From Dromaius novaehollandiae (lineage: Eukaryota > Chordata > Aves > Casuariiformes > Dromaiidae): 64,000 bases of DNA. The position numbers and the translations under genes were made by a program. Location of the stretch: the NCBI RefSeq assembly GCF_036370855.1, contig NC_088099.1:71254718-71318717 (forward strand), read 5' to 3'. The notes under the pieces are model-generated. The model was not told the origin of the DNA and did no database searches. It worked only from the letters and a program-made list of their open reading frames with translations. Positions 38,941 to 52,600 of the stretch are shown piece after piece (the first letter of the stretch is position 1; the number at the start of each line of letters is the position of its first letter).

Positions 38941-41448
38941 AATTTTTCTTAATCACATGAACATGTCTGCAATATGGAATGGTATGGTCAACATACTTTA
39001 AACTTCCTCCTGTAGATTCAGATTACAGCTTCAAATTATTCTTTGAGAGTTTGGACATCTGCGAGAAATGCTTCAGAAGAGTAAAAGAAAATGGAAAAGA
39101 TGTCTTCTGAATTTTTCTATTCTTGAGTCATTAAAAATGACAAGACTATATTGTAGAATTAGGCAATCAGTCATCTGCTTTCTCAAAGGAGGTTATTATT
39201 ATATGGTATCGCGTACTATAAAATTTTACTTGCATGCTGTTAACATCTGTACCTTCTAAGCAAATATTTCACATGTGAAGAAATTCTGATAGCATTGTTT
39301 CATGTCTTTTTAATGTCCAGGCTGGCATTTTTTGAAGAAAAAGACATAGAAGGAATGTCTCTTATTTGTAATTATCATACTTAATTTGAAGTTTCTTTTC
39401 TTCTTGCAGTTTACAGTACTGAGACTTCTATCAGTGTCTTGGAATCCAAGAACGTTATTCCTTCAAAAAAGACCCTGGAACTCCTATTGGGCGCTTATAA
39501 TTACTTATTCCAAATCTTCAGTTAGATTATTCATAACATTGGTGTTATCTTGTCAATCATTTAAAAAAAATGAGACCAAGCCAAATGCTTGGTGTTTATT
39601 TGTCACTAAGGCACTCTGAATATTTTGCTGATAAGGCAACGCATGTGAAGAATTATTATATCAACCATTCTTTGTCAAAGCCATAGTCCAAATTCTTCCC
39701 ACAGAACTGTGAGGAGTGCATGAACTGATAAGCCCCTTTACAATCTTGTGCTAATGTGGAAATAATAAAACAAAGATTTAATCACACAAACCACAGTCCA
39801 CCAATCCTTTTCCTCCTCTAGATTCATTAATCCAATTCCATTAAGTAGGTGGCTGTGAAGCTGAATTAACGTGGTGATGAATCCAGCTCTCAATCAATAA
39901 GTATATCATGAAAAATGGGCATAAAAGAGATCATAGGAAAAAGGCTTACCATTGCAGAGCCTTTGGTGTCAAAATGAATGTATGGAATTGAGGTCCTAAT
40001 TTTAGGAATGAAATCAAACCGCTGTCAGTCACTTACTGCTTCACCAGGCCACAATCTAATTTTCCTTTTTAACAAAATGTTTTATAAACAGTATGTAACC
40101 TTTAGGAGAATATTCCTGAGTAGCTATTATCACTCATGCCTCCAGAACTCAAGTTCCCTTCAACGTCACTTAGGTGTGTTTTGAGTACATCTTCTTGCTT
40201 ATGTAGTGTTTTGGCTTTTGTGATGTAGTTCCATTCTCTTCTTCGATATGGACCACAATGACAGGCTTCTTTCTGTAGTTTTCAACCTCAACGTCCACCC
40301 CTGTGTGTTCATTGCCTCTATATCCAACCCACATCTACCTTCTCTTCAAACTCACATCTCCCTTCCTTTTCTTCCTCTTCCTTTTGCCTTTTTTTGTCTA
40401 TTTGGACTGCATAGTGTTCAGACCCTGATTATCTCTTATTTTGTTTTTGTAAGTTACTGTTTATGAAATGGAGTGTTGTCTGTTTTCCTTGATACAGTTC
40501 ATTGAGAAAATGTTATTTTATTCCAAGGCATGGGGTAAAATGATGCAACCTTAACTAAAATATCAGGGCTCACTTTCAAGCTATAAGAGGACTGCACATC
40601 GAGCCTAGGGTTGCCAGACAGAGTGCACAAGAACTCTGGTAGGCTAATCACTACACAATGGTGGCTCACATCAGCCAAGATCTTTAGACCTTCTTAATGA
40701 ACAAATATGCTTCATCCACAAATAAATAAATTAATTAATCAAACTAACCATCAGTTTGAGAAAAACTGAGATGATGAGTCAAGCAACATGGAGAAGAACA
40801 TGCTGTGCTTTCCATTAAGCACATCGAGATCAAGCTATCTGTCTCACATGACTTCATGTACCTTTGAATTGTTTTGAATGATTGTGCCAGTGTTGATGGA
40901 GAAGTAGACTCCTAAATTCATAAAATTAGAGGAGTTTTTTCTGCCAGATTTACAAGACAAATGTAGAATCCCTGTCAGATCAGACAATAATTCAGACCAA
41001 AATTGTACAAGGCTGTTATGCTGAACAGATGCAAGATTTTCACATAGTGTAGAAAGCACGTCTGCCAGCTGGAGAAGTTCCACCAGAGGCACCTATGTGT
41101 CTTGCGCTGAGTCAGATGCTACACTAAGCTGACCAGTGATGAATTTCTGCAGTGTATCCACATGGAAGGCCTAGGTGTAATGGGCTGGACATATGGCTTG
41201 GATCAACGATGCACGTATGTTCAGGTATCTCCTATGCAGGGAACTGAAGTGTGGAAAGAGGAAGCAATGGTTATTCAAGAAAGCACTTCTAGGACACCCT
41301 AAAGGCAGGATTTGTTGAGTGCAACCTTCCAGTCAAATCTTTTGAGCTCTTTGCCAGAAACGGACAGCAATGGAGCATCAAGGTGAGGGAAGGCATCAGC
41401 CTCTTTGAACAAAAACAGATGCCATTGGGCAGGAAAAACATGTGGGAA
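38941..41448. other. AT-rich non-coding sequence
   Basis: No gene recognised. At 40605-40670 the phrase 'ctaatcactacacaatggtggct' resembles the reversed A-box end of a tRNA-derived SINE, but no reversed B box could be placed. A possible splice acceptor (T/C-rich tract then CAG at about 39408) has no coding continuation. Confidence 0.4.
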
Positions 41449-41474
41449 AGAAAAAAAAAAGAAAAAAAAAAAAG
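41449..41474. repeat. A-rich low-complexity tract
   Basis: Runs of A broken by single G. It produces the phenylalanine string in the minus-strand frame at 41299-41646, which is therefore not evidence of a gene. Confidence 0.85.
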
Positions 41475-42487
41475 ATTGTGTCAGCAACAACAGCAGCAAT
41501 AGATCATTCCATCCAGAGAGTGAGCAGCATGGTGACAAGTAAAAGGTAGTTATCCTGCACAGGCCTATACAAGCTTTCTTTGCACCCTCTGAGTTTGACT
41601 CACCCATCAGCTGAACAGGACTGTCTTCCTTCACTTGGAGGGACAAATAATGAGTGATTCAACAGTTTGGCACACATCAAAAATACCTGGGGAGGTTTGG
41701 TTATTTTTTTGCTTTCACTTGGAAGTTTAGCTTTGTTACTGAAGCCAAATTCAAACTAAAGTTAAAACAAAATCTACTTCAGAAAAGCAAAACATCTTTT
41801 TTCTTCTGCTAAATAAGTCATGCAAATGCAAGCATTTTGCATTTAGGATTCTGGGATTTTTTTTTCTTCCATTTTGATAATGTTTTGAGAATTGTGGTTA
41901 CTCTTCTGTTGTTCATGTGGCCTTCCTGTTGTAAAATCTGCCATCTGTCAGCTTTTAAGCAGCCTGGGTACACCAAATTTTTGCTAATTTTAAGGACATC
42001 CATATCTTCTACCTTTGTTCTGGGTAGGAGTCTTTGCAGAAGTCATGGACTGAGTGAGAAAGGAAGCTGATCTACCTCAGAGATCCCAAAGTACTGGAGT
42101 ACTGGTATGGTAATATCCTGGAGAAGGTTATCTTGTTTCATCTATGGTTACAAGTGTCTTAAGTGCTTCTTCATGTGTCTAAGTAACTTCATGCATCTAA
42201 TTCCTCAGGCCTTTAGCTAAGGCTCTGGGGAACCAGTTTGTCTCATTATCAACTGTAAAAGGAGCTCAGGGAGATTATCTCAGACTTTGACGTCTGCCAG
42301 TAAGGTATCAATCATACGACACAAATCTGTAGAGATCTGAACTTTTTAAAGTGGAACTTCCTCAACTTCTAAAATTGTGTTGTACATACCAAAAGCTCTT
42401 TGGCAGGACACTGCTTAGTCAGGGTTCATAAATTTAGCACTGAGCTGCTGTAAGTTGCATAGGTTCCATCACCTTCTACAGCTGCAT
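41475..42487. other. Non-coding sequence between two A-rich tracts
   Basis: No exon or element recognised. The overlapping frames at 41818-42003 minus and 41837-42070 plus are both without family features. Confidence 0.45.
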
Positions 42488-42529
42488 GAAAAAGAAAAAA
42501 AAAAGAAAAAAAAAAGGAAAAAAAAAGGA
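42488..42529. repeat. A-rich low-complexity tract
   Basis: About 40 bases of A-runs of 7-10 separated by single or double G, regular enough to suggest replication slippage of an A(n)G unit. Confidence 0.85.
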
Positions 42530-43268
42530 GTGGCATCTCTCTTCAGAAAAACTGTTTTTTTGCAGGAATGTCTTGGTTAATAATGTCAGGCTGTTGGACA
42601 CTGTAGATCTGACATAGCACTCTGCAGGGCGCTTACAGTGCAAGATAAGAGATTCTTTTCCCTCTTCAGTGCTCCTGGTCAGTTTTCAGACCAGCATACC
42701 AGTTTCTGTGAAGGCCAGTCTGAGGTGTCTAATGACTCCACACATTGCACATAAACATCAGACACCTGACTGAAGGCTGTCAAGTCTCCACCGGCCTTTT
42801 AAGGGATCTAGCATTGAAACTAGCTTCTTTTACAATCCCTAAAATTCACATTGGGTTGGAAGTTCCCCTCAGAGAAGCTGAAAGATCCAAATAGGAAAGA
42901 TATATCCAAAACATACCCATTTTTCCTTTTCTTGTTGGGAAAATAAGACAAGAGTGTTTAGTTCTGAGAACAGATAGTCTTTAGCAAACACTAGGTGACA
43001 GCTTTGCAGTTTTCTGGCTCATATACACACTCAGCAAGCCTCCCAGTTTTATGTCCATATGCCTCCTGATCTTTGTGAGTCCATTTATCTCTTTAGGGCA
43101 TGAAAGCTGATTGAGAAGTGACTTATTAAATGAACAGCAGCGGCAGGAAAAAATACTGCATTGCAATGGTATTTGAAGGAGAAATGAAACACCAAACAAG
43201 TATTATTTCCCTTCCTAGTGATGCCCATCTTTCCTGTGAACAGGTAAATATGAGCTTAGTACCATGGC

Positions 43269-43297
43269 AAAAAAAAAAAAAAGAAAAAGAAAAAAAG
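43269..43297. repeat. A-rich low-complexity tract
   Basis: A 14-A run followed by A-runs broken by single G. It is the third such tract within 1.9 kb, all with A on the plus strand. Confidence 0.85.
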
Positions 43298-46200
43298 GCT
43301 ATGCAGTGGTGTCAGACTACCATCTACCTATTTTCCTCTCTTTGTTATTCCTAATTCCAAATTTCCATGAAAGTAGAATGTTACTATTCCTCTCTCCACC
43401 GTATGACAGAGAAAAATCAAATAGAACTTGGAAAATTGAATAATAACAAGCCTTTCTCAAAAACCTTATAACCAAAAACAAAGCAAACCCAAGCATTCTA
43501 TATAGAAAACTAAAAAGGAGATCAGAGCACATAACTTACAAACTGCATCAAGAGGAAATCAGTACATTACTTTCTAAGGTCCTTACCTAGAGCTGTAACT
43601 CATATTTATTCAGTTCAGGAAAGCATCCTTGTTCAAAGACTGTATCTAAGCATCATACCTAATGTAGAAGCACATGTTTAAGTCCTCTTTCAACGTAATT
43701 GTTACGTGGACTGAGCCAATCAGGAACACAGCACCTGAAGTGGAATTTAGGCCAAATTAAGTCCAAAATCGCTATGCAAAAGCCTTTCCTCAGCTGCTGC
43801 TGAGACCTGAAGGCAACCTAAACCTTAGAGTGTGCCACACAAGCTCAGATTTGTTCTAGTTTTAAATGTAATGAGCAGTTAAAATTGAACACTTTACTAA
43901 CCTGACAGGAATCCAAAACTAGACCAGACTCCCTTGAGAGACTTCATGTAGCAAGTGCTTGGTATTTCTTGGATCCTTGCTGGCTGAGCTACCCTACTCA
44001 GATCACAAGCCTCAGAGTATTCCCAACAAGTGCTAAGGAAATCAAGCTGCTGACAGCATCATGCAAAGCTCCTCCTCAGTTTCAAAACCCCAGGGCAAGG
44101 GGAAATGCACTTTCTGCCATTATTGTTTAATTAACCTGTGTAGTGAGAATGGGGTCTAGAACTCAGTACATCCCACTCCCAGATGAACGTTCTTCACATC
44201 TAGACCAGAATGTCATATTCCTCTTCTATTCTTCCTTTTGGCTCAGTGAAGCCCTTTTATTTTGGTGTAAAATCTTTACAGATTTTTATCAAGAGGCTCA
44301 TTCCCTTTTTCTTTGGCTCAAGGGTTAGGGCACTTTCCTAAGAAAGGCACTACATAGAAAGCAGAACAAAATTCTCAAAAAATTGTGAACTCTGTCATTG
44401 TCAGGCTGTTAGGCAGGTGACTCCCTTTATTGAAAACACAGTGTCGTGTTTATTCTTCCAAAGAAAATTGGTAGGGTTATACTGAAGGGAAGGTACAAAT
44501 CTGTGGCTCACCAGTGGGTGCAGATGCCTATGTTAGGACACCTACACACCAGGGAGGGGCAGGATCTGACACAGCCCTGTGCAGCATTTCCCATGCTGGT
44601 GGACAGATTTTGATCCCATCCTGCAGTACTTAATTTTCCCAAGTGTTGTAGAGAATGTTAGATTTTCTTTCCAGGGACAAGTGTATCTTTCTCTAAGAAT
44701 ACTTCTGAATTATGCCTGAATTTGATAAATTTGCCACTTCTGTGGCATCCAATAGATCCAGCTGTATAAATAAGCACAGCTTAGCTGAAGTCCATATAAC
44801 TTCACTGATTTACATCTGTAGATGTAGAATCTGGCCTTGGAATATTGATTTATGATTTGATATCTTCCCATTTACTTTCATATGCAACAGACCTGTCAGT
44901 TCATACAACCAGATGAATTTTTTTTTAATTCACTCTTTGGTTGTAATCAGCATTTCTTTTTACTTTTAGTGTATTAAGATTAATACCAGCTTTGAAAACA
45001 CCATGCTGTAGTCACCTTGATCTTTGACAAAGAGTTCTTAATTTTCCGGAATTTTGTATTTGAACTAGAACAGGAAACAGTTTTCCAGGAACAGAGCAAG
45101 TCAGCAATCCATCATTTGTGTATACAACTAGTGTGTTAATTACATCTCCATCTTCAATCTATTTGACCACTGTAATTTAAAATGCTTAAAGAAAGCAGAA
45201 CAGAAAGCATAGCTGACAGAACAAAGGATTCGTTAGAGATGATTACTAAAATCTCTGGAAATTTTAGTGCACATAACATGAATTAAAACAAGTCAGAATG
45301 TAAGCCCATAAGTCAGAGAACCCATCTTGGATTCAGATTCCAGTTTAGGAATAAAATGATGAAAGTATAATTATGTGGCAGAATTATGTGGAACACAACT
45401 GAGAGTTACTGAGGATTGAATTGCTCATCTTTCTCCATCTTGTCCTCAGCCAAGTGGCAGGAAACAGCTGGTCAGAATTTTTGAGTGCCTTTAATGAAGT
45501 AAATACTTAGTTGTAAGGATTTGGTGATTAAATGAAGTAAGACTGTGTGGATTTGCTGAAAGATGATTGCCTTGAAATGAAGACAACTCTCTAAGGAAGA
45601 TTTAGCTGGGGAGTAAACTTATTCAAAAGTTCAATTTATGGAGAAAATTCTTAGGGAGTTCTGTCTTTTATTGTTATTATTATTACAAGATTCCTTAAAG
45701 ACACTAAATCAAGGGCACAAATAAATTGATTTGCTTTGGATGTCTTGCCTCAACTGCATACATACAAATATCTAAGCTAAATAAATAAGTTAAGTGAATT
45801 TATTCTGTTGTCTGGACCATCTTAATGTTCTAGTGTAATGAATTATAAAGCTCAGATGGGATATTCCAGAGGGGACATGGGTTAAATAAAGCTCTTCAGA
45901 ACAAAATCTTGAACCTGCACAATGTAAAATTCTCAGTATATATGAAACTCATTCTGATGTTGGGAGTTTAGATATAACAAGAAGACATCAAAAAGTGACC
46001 AAAAATATGATGCTGCACATTTTGCATCTGTTTATGTTTTACTAGAGGAGAAGTAAGAAATTCCAGACTCACTTTCATCATGTTTGGTACTTGCAGTTAA
46101 TCTATATTCCAGATTTGCTTAACAAGAAATATTAACTTTCTGGGAATTCATCTTTCCTCTTAGCTAGAATTTTAATCAATTCATAATGTAATCCATGAGG

Positions 46201-49200
46201 TTAAGGCCAAAGATCAAACGAGGCTTGCCATTCTCTTGCAGAAAAAAGAGGGAAAAAACAAACAAGCAAATGAACAAATAAACAAGGAAAAAACAGGGTA
46301 AACTGAGTTCAATTTAAACAGCAAAAGCACCTTCTTTGATGTCCATTTGCGTAGTTCTGATAACAATGTAATTCTGTGAGATGGTATACTGAATAGCCAG
46401 TTTGGTTTATATTCAACTTGTTTCTTAGAGGCACTCATAAAACTGTTTATCAAACAATCTCAAAAAGCATTCATATGTATAAATATGTTTACCTGTTACT
46501 GGCAAGTAAAAAGGGTTAATGTGCTTGCATATATTGTCCATCATGAATAGTCAAAATACTTTAAGCATTGGCCACTTTATATAGTCAAGAAAGGGTATGA
46601 CTTTGACAGCATAATTTCTTCTTATTAAACATTTTTAAACATGAAAATTTACCTGCACTTTGGACTTCATCCAAAGCTCAGTTAAATAAAATAAAATTAC
46701 TTTATGACAATTTCAGTTAGCTTTTGGTAAGGCCTGCGAACCTACACAATCCACTTCACTTCAATCAGTTGAAAGAAGACTAAAGTAATGCATTTGATCT
46801 CAGCTACTGCATATTATGCTCTCAGGTTTGGTAGGGGTTTAGCTGGTGTCATTGGTTCTGTCATTTGCTGAGCAGACTGTACAAAGTAACTCAAAAATAT
46901 TAACAAATTCCAGGGGAAATGCACAGAATACTGCACCAAATTGAATCTATTTTGGTTTTTTTGCATATTGCTCAGCTCCTTCTGATTTTCATTTTTGCCT
47001 ATAAGGGTATATAAAAATATATTATAAAAGTCCACAATATTCAGTCATCCTTTGAAAACCTGTTGTGTAATACACTATGAGTGTGTTTAAAGAGGAACAT
47101 ACAAAATCTAGACATATTTAAGCAAAATATTATAGTGGTTCCTCATGAAATATTATCTATTATTTTAATAATTTTCTTCTTTCCTTTTTTTTAGTTCCTA
47201 AAATTAGATCCGGCTTGTAGACAAAAACAAAATGAACTGGGTCAGCAGGCTGCTAGAGTAATGCAGCTGGGAGGGCACAGGCAGAGAAGGAAAGGAAGTG
47301 AAACAGAGTATGATACTGCTGCAAACAGAAGCAGCAACCACAACTGCCTCCTCCCTCTGGTTGGAGCAGAAGCTGCATAACTGACTCCCCAGGGCTGCCA
47401 CCAGTTCTCCGTATCAGCTCTGCTTTGTTTTCTGTCACCTCCTCAATGGCAAGAGGGGTCAGGCAAAAGCTCCTTAGCTTTGGGAAGACAAAATTGAATT
47501 CCCCCTTGAGCTAGCTCTTCCCAAATGGAAGTCCTCCATCATCCTGAAGAAATCACTAGAGTTTCTAGTATGAAGTCCTACCCAGTTTGGTTCCCTGTTT
47601 CTTTTTTCATTTGTTTTTAATGCTACCAAATAAAATACTATCTGTTTAGAACCAAAACCTGAGCACAATTATTTCATGATCATGGGGCACAGCCGTGTTT
47701 GCCTAGCCTAACACAGCTCTTTTCTTGAAAGTTCAGTGAAAAGAAAGACACCTCTAGCCAGCAGTAGACGTCCTCACCCTCTTCCATAAGAACATGTGAT
47801 GCTACATCTTCTGATGTAGGATGGTGGCAAACAGCAAGAAGTAACAGAACAGAGCTTCATTGTCCAGCCAGGTGTGCCCTCCTGAGGCAGTCTTAAGAGG
47901 TAACAAGTAGCTGAGGTCCCTATCCTGTGTAGCACAGTGAATCAGTTGCTAGGACAGAGGAACTCATCAAAGCTCTCTATCAAAGCACATATCAAAGTTC
48001 TTAATAAGGCCCATTTTCTTTAACAGCTGTAAGAGGGGATTTCTCAGATTTCTCTGTGCTCTCCGTACTTCACTACCTCATTAGCAATCAAACCAGCACA
48101 GACCAGCCCTCCACAAAAGCAAAGACTCTCTCCAGGGACTCAGAGTTTAACACATACTGTTGGCAAGCCACAGAGTTCCAGTCGTGGGTGCTAAATTTGT
48201 CTTGCTTGTTTTTCTCAGTCTTTCTTATATCCAGACAATATGTTATCATTTTTAAAAAACACATGAAACCTTATTCTACAGAGTCAAAGGAGCACAACAC
48301 ACAGCTACTGGCAAAACATGAGCACCTTAAAATGAGAAATTTTTAACTGTAAAGCCACAAAAAGTATCAGGCTCAGGCCTACTCAAGAAGTTTTGAACTG
48401 CCTTAATGAAAATGCTAATGATGTTCTTCTAATCTGATACCTAAATTATGCTAGATTTAGTTTTTATATGGCATAATACATTTTTCTTATGGATGATTGC
48501 AAAAATATTTGGAAATAGCTTTTTCAGTGTCATAAATATTAATCAAAGATTACAAAATATTCTGTAATAAAGCTTCTGAGGTCAAATTTTCATGCAGATG
48601 TGCACAAACAACACCCTCAATTATAAGAGAGAGAAGAGTATACATGCGTATGTGTGTAAAATACTGGGACAAACTGGGATCTGTATATAGATATAAAGCA
48701 GAGATGTGAATTCTTGCTGGGGTGATTATTAAGCTGCATAGCTGTGAAGGGAGAGCTCATTAAAGATTTCCTTCATATAATTTGCAGAAACAAATAGTTA
48801 TTGTTCCATTTCATTACTTCTTGGAAGGCATCAAGGGTTAGATGTCTGTTATGCTATATCTGCTATGTCATCTCTTATTTCTCTGTAGCAGCAGAAAGGA
48901 AATATATGAGGAAAGTATATTCTTGTCTCTTATGTTCCCTTTCTGCTACTAAATTCTTAAGGTTTGTTTTTCTCCCTAGGAGCAATTTTGGGAGGGAAGA
49001 GAATTGCTGACTGACTGACCAACTGGCTCAAGGAAATCATCAGATACATTACAAATGCATTGGCAGGACTAACATCTGGCAGTTTAGCCCCAATTTGTCC
49101 ATATCCTTTTTCCATTTAGAAAGGCAACAAAATAACAAAGGCCCAAATTCTACAAATATTAAGGTAAACCAGTAACTGTAAACTTATAAATGGCTCAATG

Positions 49201-49549
49201 CCTTCATTGACACTAGTTATCTGCATACATTTTTGATAGATATGGGAGCTCCGTATATATGAATTTAGCATGGAGCCTTGTTGCAATCAGTTAGTTACAG
49301 GGTATTGCAGCACTAACACTGCTGGAAGAAATAGAAAGTCTCCAAAGAGCTACAGTTAATAATTGTGATCCTAGAAACCCTCACATCTGAATGATATCAA
49401 TGTCACAGAATTTCATGCTGGATTTTGGCAGTCCTCATTCAAATAAGGTAAGTTACTTCATCAGAGTAACTGTTCATAGGATTATGTAACTCTTTGTTAC
49501 TTTTTATTCCACCCTCAGATCATAGAAAGATATATGAAAAAGAACACAT
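43298..49549. other. AT-rich non-coding sequence with faint old-repeat traces
   Basis: No gene recognised over about 6.2 kb. Around 44785-44840, 'acttcactgatttacatctg' followed by 'agaatctggcctt' matches a motif of old amniote repeats (normally 'gttacactgatttacaccag ... aggatctggccc'). Around 44520-44555, 'gcctatgttaggacacctac' is of similar flavour. At 47170-47195 a T/C-rich tract ends in TAG and resembles a splice acceptor, but what follows is not an open frame with any family match. Confidence 0.4.
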
Positions 49550-49622
49550 AACAACATATATACATATATAATACATGTATATGTGTATATATATATGTCT
49601 CTGTGTGTGTATATATATATTT
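49550..49622. repeat. AT/GT-rich microsatellite
   Basis: Alternating purine-pyrimidine sequence: TA and CATA steps, then GTATATGTGTATATATATATGT and a short TG run, then TATATATATA. Such sequence is polymorphic in length and can adopt Z-DNA or cruciform structure. The minus-strand frame at 49515-49697 crosses it and is spurious. Confidence 0.85.
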
Positions 49623-52600
49623 AAAACATAGTATGGATGTTGAGAGACAAACATCCTGGTTGTGCCATTTTTCTCTATCACTTGTTACATGGAACAATCA
49701 TATTTAAACAAAACATTGGTGCTGCAAGGCCAAACATTAAAAAGTTAGGAAATCCACAACTAAACACTATTTTTGGCACAGTGCCTCATTCTCAGAGAGC
49801 TGCCTCTCTAGCAGGCAATCAAATGGAATGATTCAGGACCCAGGAAAGAATGAAGATAATCATTTCTTTTTTTCTTAGTCTGACAAAAATGTTAACCATA
49901 TGAAATCTTTCCAATTCTTACATAGTGGACAATGGCACTGGAATCTGAACTCCTAGCAAAAGTTTATCACTTGAGACAAGGGAATAACCAGCAGTGATTA
50001 TGGACCCACTTCTATGGGAAATAAAATATTTATGCTGCCAGTGATGCTGCAGTCATTTATCAGAGGAATCCTGATAAATATAAATCCGGGGTCCTGATCC
50101 GGGTTCTGGAAGACAATGTGTTTTAGTGGTTATAGACTTTTTTTACAGTCTTCTCTAACCTGTCTGATTCTATCCCTATCTTTTCCTCTCCACAGCTGTT
50201 TTCACCTCTCTATTCCTATTTTCCTCAGCTTCTGTCCCTGACCTGGTCCATGATCCTTCCCTCTTCCTGAGCCTGTCCCTGTGCCCCTTCAGATCCTAAC
50301 TCTTGCAGACACCTGGCCATATCCCAGCTCTGCTCCACACTCAGACTTTTATTTGAGCCTGATTAATTTGTCCTTCTTCACACTGCCCTGAAGTGATGCG
50401 GATGACAACGAGGAAGGAATGAGAGCAGACAAAAGACAGTCTCCTTGCCCTCAGCTCCGGAGTTACTGAGGCACATAAGAGGGACAATTATAGGGAATGA
50501 CATGCTTAGCTCTGCCCGGAGATTGCCAGCCTTGAACATGCACACCACAGATGGAATCTACAAAGACTGAAACTACGAGCTATTCTATCAAGTATACCCA
50601 GCGATAATTCTGCCATATGGGTGTGCAGTTTTATAGGGAAAGCAAAAAATGCATCTCCTTCTGGACCCAAGATACCCTCTTTTCTAAATTTTCATCATTG
50701 ACTGTAAAAAGCTTATTCAGTGGTCACAGAGATTTTTAACATTAGCAAACCAAATTTTGTCTCCCTATCGTCATTTCTTGAAATAGTTAAACTGCTTTGC
50801 TGAAATTTTCTTTTTTATATGAAAGCAAGACACACAGCGTGCGGTAAACATCAGTCAAAAAAAATCTTGTCTGAACAATTACATCTAACAATAGGAAATG
50901 CACCAGAATCTTACATAAGAAAATGCTATCTATCTTTAACTAGGGTTCCCATTTCCAGTTCCATCCATATGTAAATATATATTTGTGTTCATTTTTCAGT
51001 ATTATCTATTTTTAACCATCTGCTATCATTATTCTTCATCCATTTCTAAAGGTTTTCTGTACCTGTATTTGTGTGTAATCATGTCAAATAGATGATCTGT
51101 TTCTCCTGTTAAAGTCCCATCAAACTCACTGGCCAAATTACTACTGATAAACTCACTAGTTTATTCTGAGTAACATCAGTGACTAATTTCACCTAAAATA
51201 TACTTAATACTGTAAAAATTAAATGCACTTAAAGCTCTGAGATGAAAATGACTTGAAACCTTGCAGTTCTCCTTGTTCTTCTACAGGGTCATATCTTAAA
51301 CATACCTGTTGAAATCTCACTACACATAGTTATTTCCCACTGTAGACACCTAATGATAACTTACTTACACAAAAGAACTGGTTTTAGTAGGGGTTTTTCT
51401 CAAATTAGCATGAAGCCTATTCCATTCTCTCTACAGATGATAATAAACTCTGAACAGCTGGATAAAGAATGTGCTTCATTGTTTTAATTTAAGATTTTTT
51501 TTTCCTTTCAAGGGATCCATGTGAAAGATGCCTACAGAGTACAACAAAGTTTGCATGCATAAATCTTCAACAGTTTGATAGAAAACCTAACCTCACCGTG
51601 GTTTATCTACTATATCTCTAAATGTGTTTACATTCTTAATAAAGACAACCGTATTTCCTCAAAGTCAAGTCACAGATTGTTATGTGTTGATTCACTGATT
51701 ATAAATATATTTGAGGGGATTAATATGTTTAATATCTAATTCTGAAAAGCTGCAGTAATGTGACATCACACTTTCAAGGTACACTATATTTTACTTTATA
51801 AATATATTGTGCCCTTTAATCTGGGCTTTGACAACATATATTATAAATTGATAGTTATCTCAGGATATAGACAAATCCCGGCTGAACACCATAAAGCTCT
51901 GATTTTGGTAGAAATGTGGTTTCCTCCTTCTCTTTCCTGTGTACACACACACCACATTTCTCTCGGAAGTGTTCTAAGTGTTAGGTACGTATTTCCCAGC
52001 TTCAGTCTAGGCCACAATAGCTGCTCTTCTTTACCTCCTACACAAACTAATGGCTGTGATGAAGTTTGTCAGATAACAGACAAGAAGTCTTTCTCTACCA
52101 CCATTAGATGCTGTTCCAGAAACATTTGATAGCTTTGGCAACTGAGATGAAGTGAAGATAGTTAAGCAAAGCTCCCAGGAACCAGCACCCTCCCTGCTCC
52201 TATGACAATCTCCTTCTGGCACTACCTAATATATTGGTCATACAGTTCAGCTGTTAAGGTGTATACAAAAATGTTGGATTCTTATAGATGATAATAGATG
52301 GTAAGAGGTACAATTTATTTTTATCTTTTTCAAAAATGTGGAAATTATATTCATAAAGAGATATCAGATCTCACACATTTTGTACCATTTAATTCCCAAC
52401 ACATCTTCCTTTTACTGTGCTTGTGCCTCACACATTTGCAAGTCAATGCTCTTTTTTTTCTCTCTTTCTCCCCCTCTCTGTCTCTTACACATGGATCTTA
52501 CATATGACCCACACACACATCAAATGCAGTTGCCTAACCTGATCTGTGAACCAGCTGCATCTGGAATCACAGACTGGAAGAGAAACTATGGCATAGAGCT

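Noticed and set aside
41076..41092. CTCF-like CCACCAGAGGCAC
   Set aside because: One core position is missing relative to the CTCF consensus and there is no flanking support.
47186..47470. Exon after a splice-acceptor-like tract
   Set aside because: The acceptor-like tract is good, but no consistent frame or donor follows and neither strand gives a family match.
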